Source: Spirochaetia bacterium
GTDB lineage: Bacteria > Spirochaetota > Spirochaetia > Treponematales > Breznakiellaceae
NCBI GenBank assembly: GCA_025997715.1
Contig: BNUY01000160.1
Location: 1-5,921, forward strand
Length of the DNA: 5,921 nt
Reading direction: 5' to 3'
Shown piece after piece: positions 4,242-5,921 of the stretch. A program made the position numbers and the translations under genes. The notes under the pieces were generated by a model, which worked only from the letters and a program-made list of their open reading frames with translations, had not been told where the DNA came from and searched no databases. Position 1 is the stretch's first letter; each line of letters opens with the position of its first letter.

Positions 4242-5921
4242 ATTAATGTTTTTTAGCGAACTACTTACCGGGGTCAGGTCTACCGTGGTCAGCGCGGTGC
4301 AGTTATAAAAGGCAGAAGCGCCGATGGTTTCAAACACGGGACTGGCGGGTAATGTTACTGTAGTCAGTTTGCTGGTCTCATAAAAGGCGGATGGGCCGAT
4401 TTCCTCAAGTACGGTACAGCCGGTAAAGGTTGCGGTCAATGCGGTCACCGTACTATATTTTCCGGCATTCTTAAAGGCCGCTTCGCCGATGGTCACCAGA
4501 GCCGTGCAGCCCGATACATTTATCGTACTTAACCGTGAATAATTGGAAGAAGAAGTACCGTCACAGTAAAACGCGTTTTTCCCGATATCGGTGAGCGCCG
4601 TACAATTTGACAGGTCAAGCTTTGCGATATTGTAACAGTTTCGGAAAGAATCTTCACCAAAGGAGGTAACGGTCTTGGGGATGACAACCGTCTCTGTTGT
4701 TGCGTCAGTAGTCGGCTTAATGGTAGTCATGGAGGAGCAATTATAGAACGCATTCTTTTCAAAAGCGAAGGTTGTCGGGCTGGAGGGCAGCCACACCTTT
4801 TGCAGATCCGTACAGCCGTAAAAGGCGTTTTCGCCGATGGTGGTAAGCTGTTCCGGCAAATAGACTTCCTGAATCCCGCCTCGTTTCGGATCTGGAGTTG
4901 TAGTTGGCAGGGGCGATTTAAATTCGCTTCCTGTGGTGCAGCCCCGCATATCAATGCGGTACGAAAAGTCTGAGCGGAGATTTGAATACAACTCGGCAGT
5001 TCCTCCATCGCTTAGTCCGGTCGCCATATCAATATTGGCAAGGGCGATGTTGTAGGGGCTGCCGCCGTTACCAGAGCCCGCATTCGGCTTGTCTTTAAAC
5101 GCGGTATATTTTGTGGGAGTATCAAAGGTATGCCAGATATCCTGCCAGCGAACCGTAATTTGATAATCGTCAAACGGCTCTGCGGAATAATAGCCTATCA
5201 ATTCGGTGTCATCGAAAATGCCGACAGAGTAGGTTTTAGTTTGATCCACTTCCGTCACGCCCGCACCACCCTGTAATGCAATTTCTACCGTAGCGCCGGT
5301 AACCGTTTCAGTTCCGTTGTATTTCCAATTTCCCGAGCCAAGGACGGTAGTAAAAGTTGCTGCCGTTACTTCGACGCCGGCATCGTCATAGACCTGTGCG
5401 GTGAGGATTTTCGGCGCGCCAGCCGGCGGATATTCGGTAATCCTGATGGAGCCGATACCGACATTAATTGTAAAGACCCTTACTACTGGGGGAGACGGTG
5501 GAGAAGAGCTATCGGTACACTGGACACGGATTTTGTAGGGATTTGCTGCGGCAGTCAAAGGTTTTTTAATTTTGAGTATATTTCCCTCGTATATCAACTT
5601 CCATTTACCGTCAATCAGTATTGCCTGGCTTGGCGGAATTTCAAAAAAATCATTGCTGGAGTCTCCGTCACCGGATACAAGTGAGTAGGAAAACGGTGAA
5701 ACTCCCCCGTCACCAATCAGGGTGAATTCCCCCGCAGTTTCTCCAATACCAAGGCCAACCCGTAAGCCCGACGCACGGTCAAACGTAAAGTCCGCATCAG
5801 GGCCAAACGGATGTTGCGTATTGGGCGGCAAAATTATAATTGTTATGTCCTTCCTGATCCAAGTGTCCGCAAAGTATCTACCTTCTACTTTACATATATA
5901 GGTTCCAGCGGAAAGATCTTC
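4242..5921 (-). pseudogene. BspA-like leucine-rich-repeat surface protein, N-terminal segment (5' end outside window)
   Basis: The frame is open to the right edge, so the real start and any signal peptide are missing; the TTG at 5831 is internal. Counting from the edge, residues 1-32 (EDLSAGTYICKVEGRYF) look like the end of an Ig-like domain, with its GxYxCxV strand. Residues about 48-155 resemble a cadherin-like domain, with FSYSLVSGDGDSSNDFFEI, LKIKKPL and YKIRVQCTDSS followed by VVRVFTINV. Residues about 156-345 form a linker region I cannot assign. From about 350 come seven LRR_5 repeats (ENAFYGCTDLQKVWL, KNAFYNCSSMTTI, GASAFYNCTALTTVDL). The product would be a secreted or surface-exposed adhesin-like protein. 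The frame enters the inserted element and stops at TAA 4236-4238. With the insertion removed and the later frameshift repaired, the window would encode about 1,100 residues of the protein. Confidence 0.88.

Noticed and set aside
4727..5008. 93-codon minus-strand open frame inside the repeat gene
   Set aside because: It lies wholly within the adhesin coding region in another frame and has no family resemblance.

Overview
The window is about 5.9 kb of moderate G+C DNA. Apart from a small fragment at the left edge, every coding region lies on the minus strand, so reading runs right to left. The mix of genes recalls a host-associated anaerobe, and a gut or oral spirochaete such as Treponema is my best guess. 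It includes a large surface protein with BspA-type leucine-rich repeats, an outer-membrane beta-barrel/OmpA protein with a Val-Glu-Val-Glu-Lys spacer, a bacterial alpha-2-macroglobulin and IS66 and IS200/IS605-like debris. The genus is inferred from gene families; no marker gene in the window fixes it.

Layout from the right edge. (1) Positions 5921 to 2490 hold one large surface-protein gene whose 5' end lies outside the window. It has an Ig-like stretch, a cadherin-like domain, a linker, then about 25 BspA-type (LRR_5) repeats. It is broken twice: by a 130-bp element made of four consecutive hairpins (4112-4241), whose removal exactly restores the frame, and by a one-base frameshift near 3404-3422. 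(2) Positions 2477 to 1357 hold a secreted outer-membrane beta-barrel protein with an 18-residue repeat spacer and a C-terminal OmpA-like domain. Its ribosome binding site overlaps the stop codon of gene 1, so the two look like an operon. It also carries a one-base frameshift, between 2217 and 2262. (3) Positions 1299 to 466 hold an intact NudC-type NAD(+) diphosphatase, with a candidate promoter in the short gap upstream. (4) Positions 464 to about 315 look like the left end of an IS66-family element with the start of its tnpA. (5) Positions about 316 to 3 hold two pieces of an alpha-2-macroglobulin gene in opposite orientations: the thioester region (GCIEQ) on the minus strand and a later part of the same domain on the plus strand, meeting head to head near 146-152.

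Functionally, genes 1 and 2 would have formed a cell-surface module: a long adhesin-like repeat protein plus an outer-membrane protein with a possible link to peptidoglycan. The NAD(+) diphosphatase is a metabolic gene with no evident connection. The overall picture is a region under decay and rearrangement by mobile elements, with nudC as the one clearly intact gene. I do not see an undescribed multi-gene system. The most notable items are the four-hairpin element that splits the repeat gene and the inverted alpha-2-macroglobulin remnant. No stretch longer than about 300 bases lacks an assignment.
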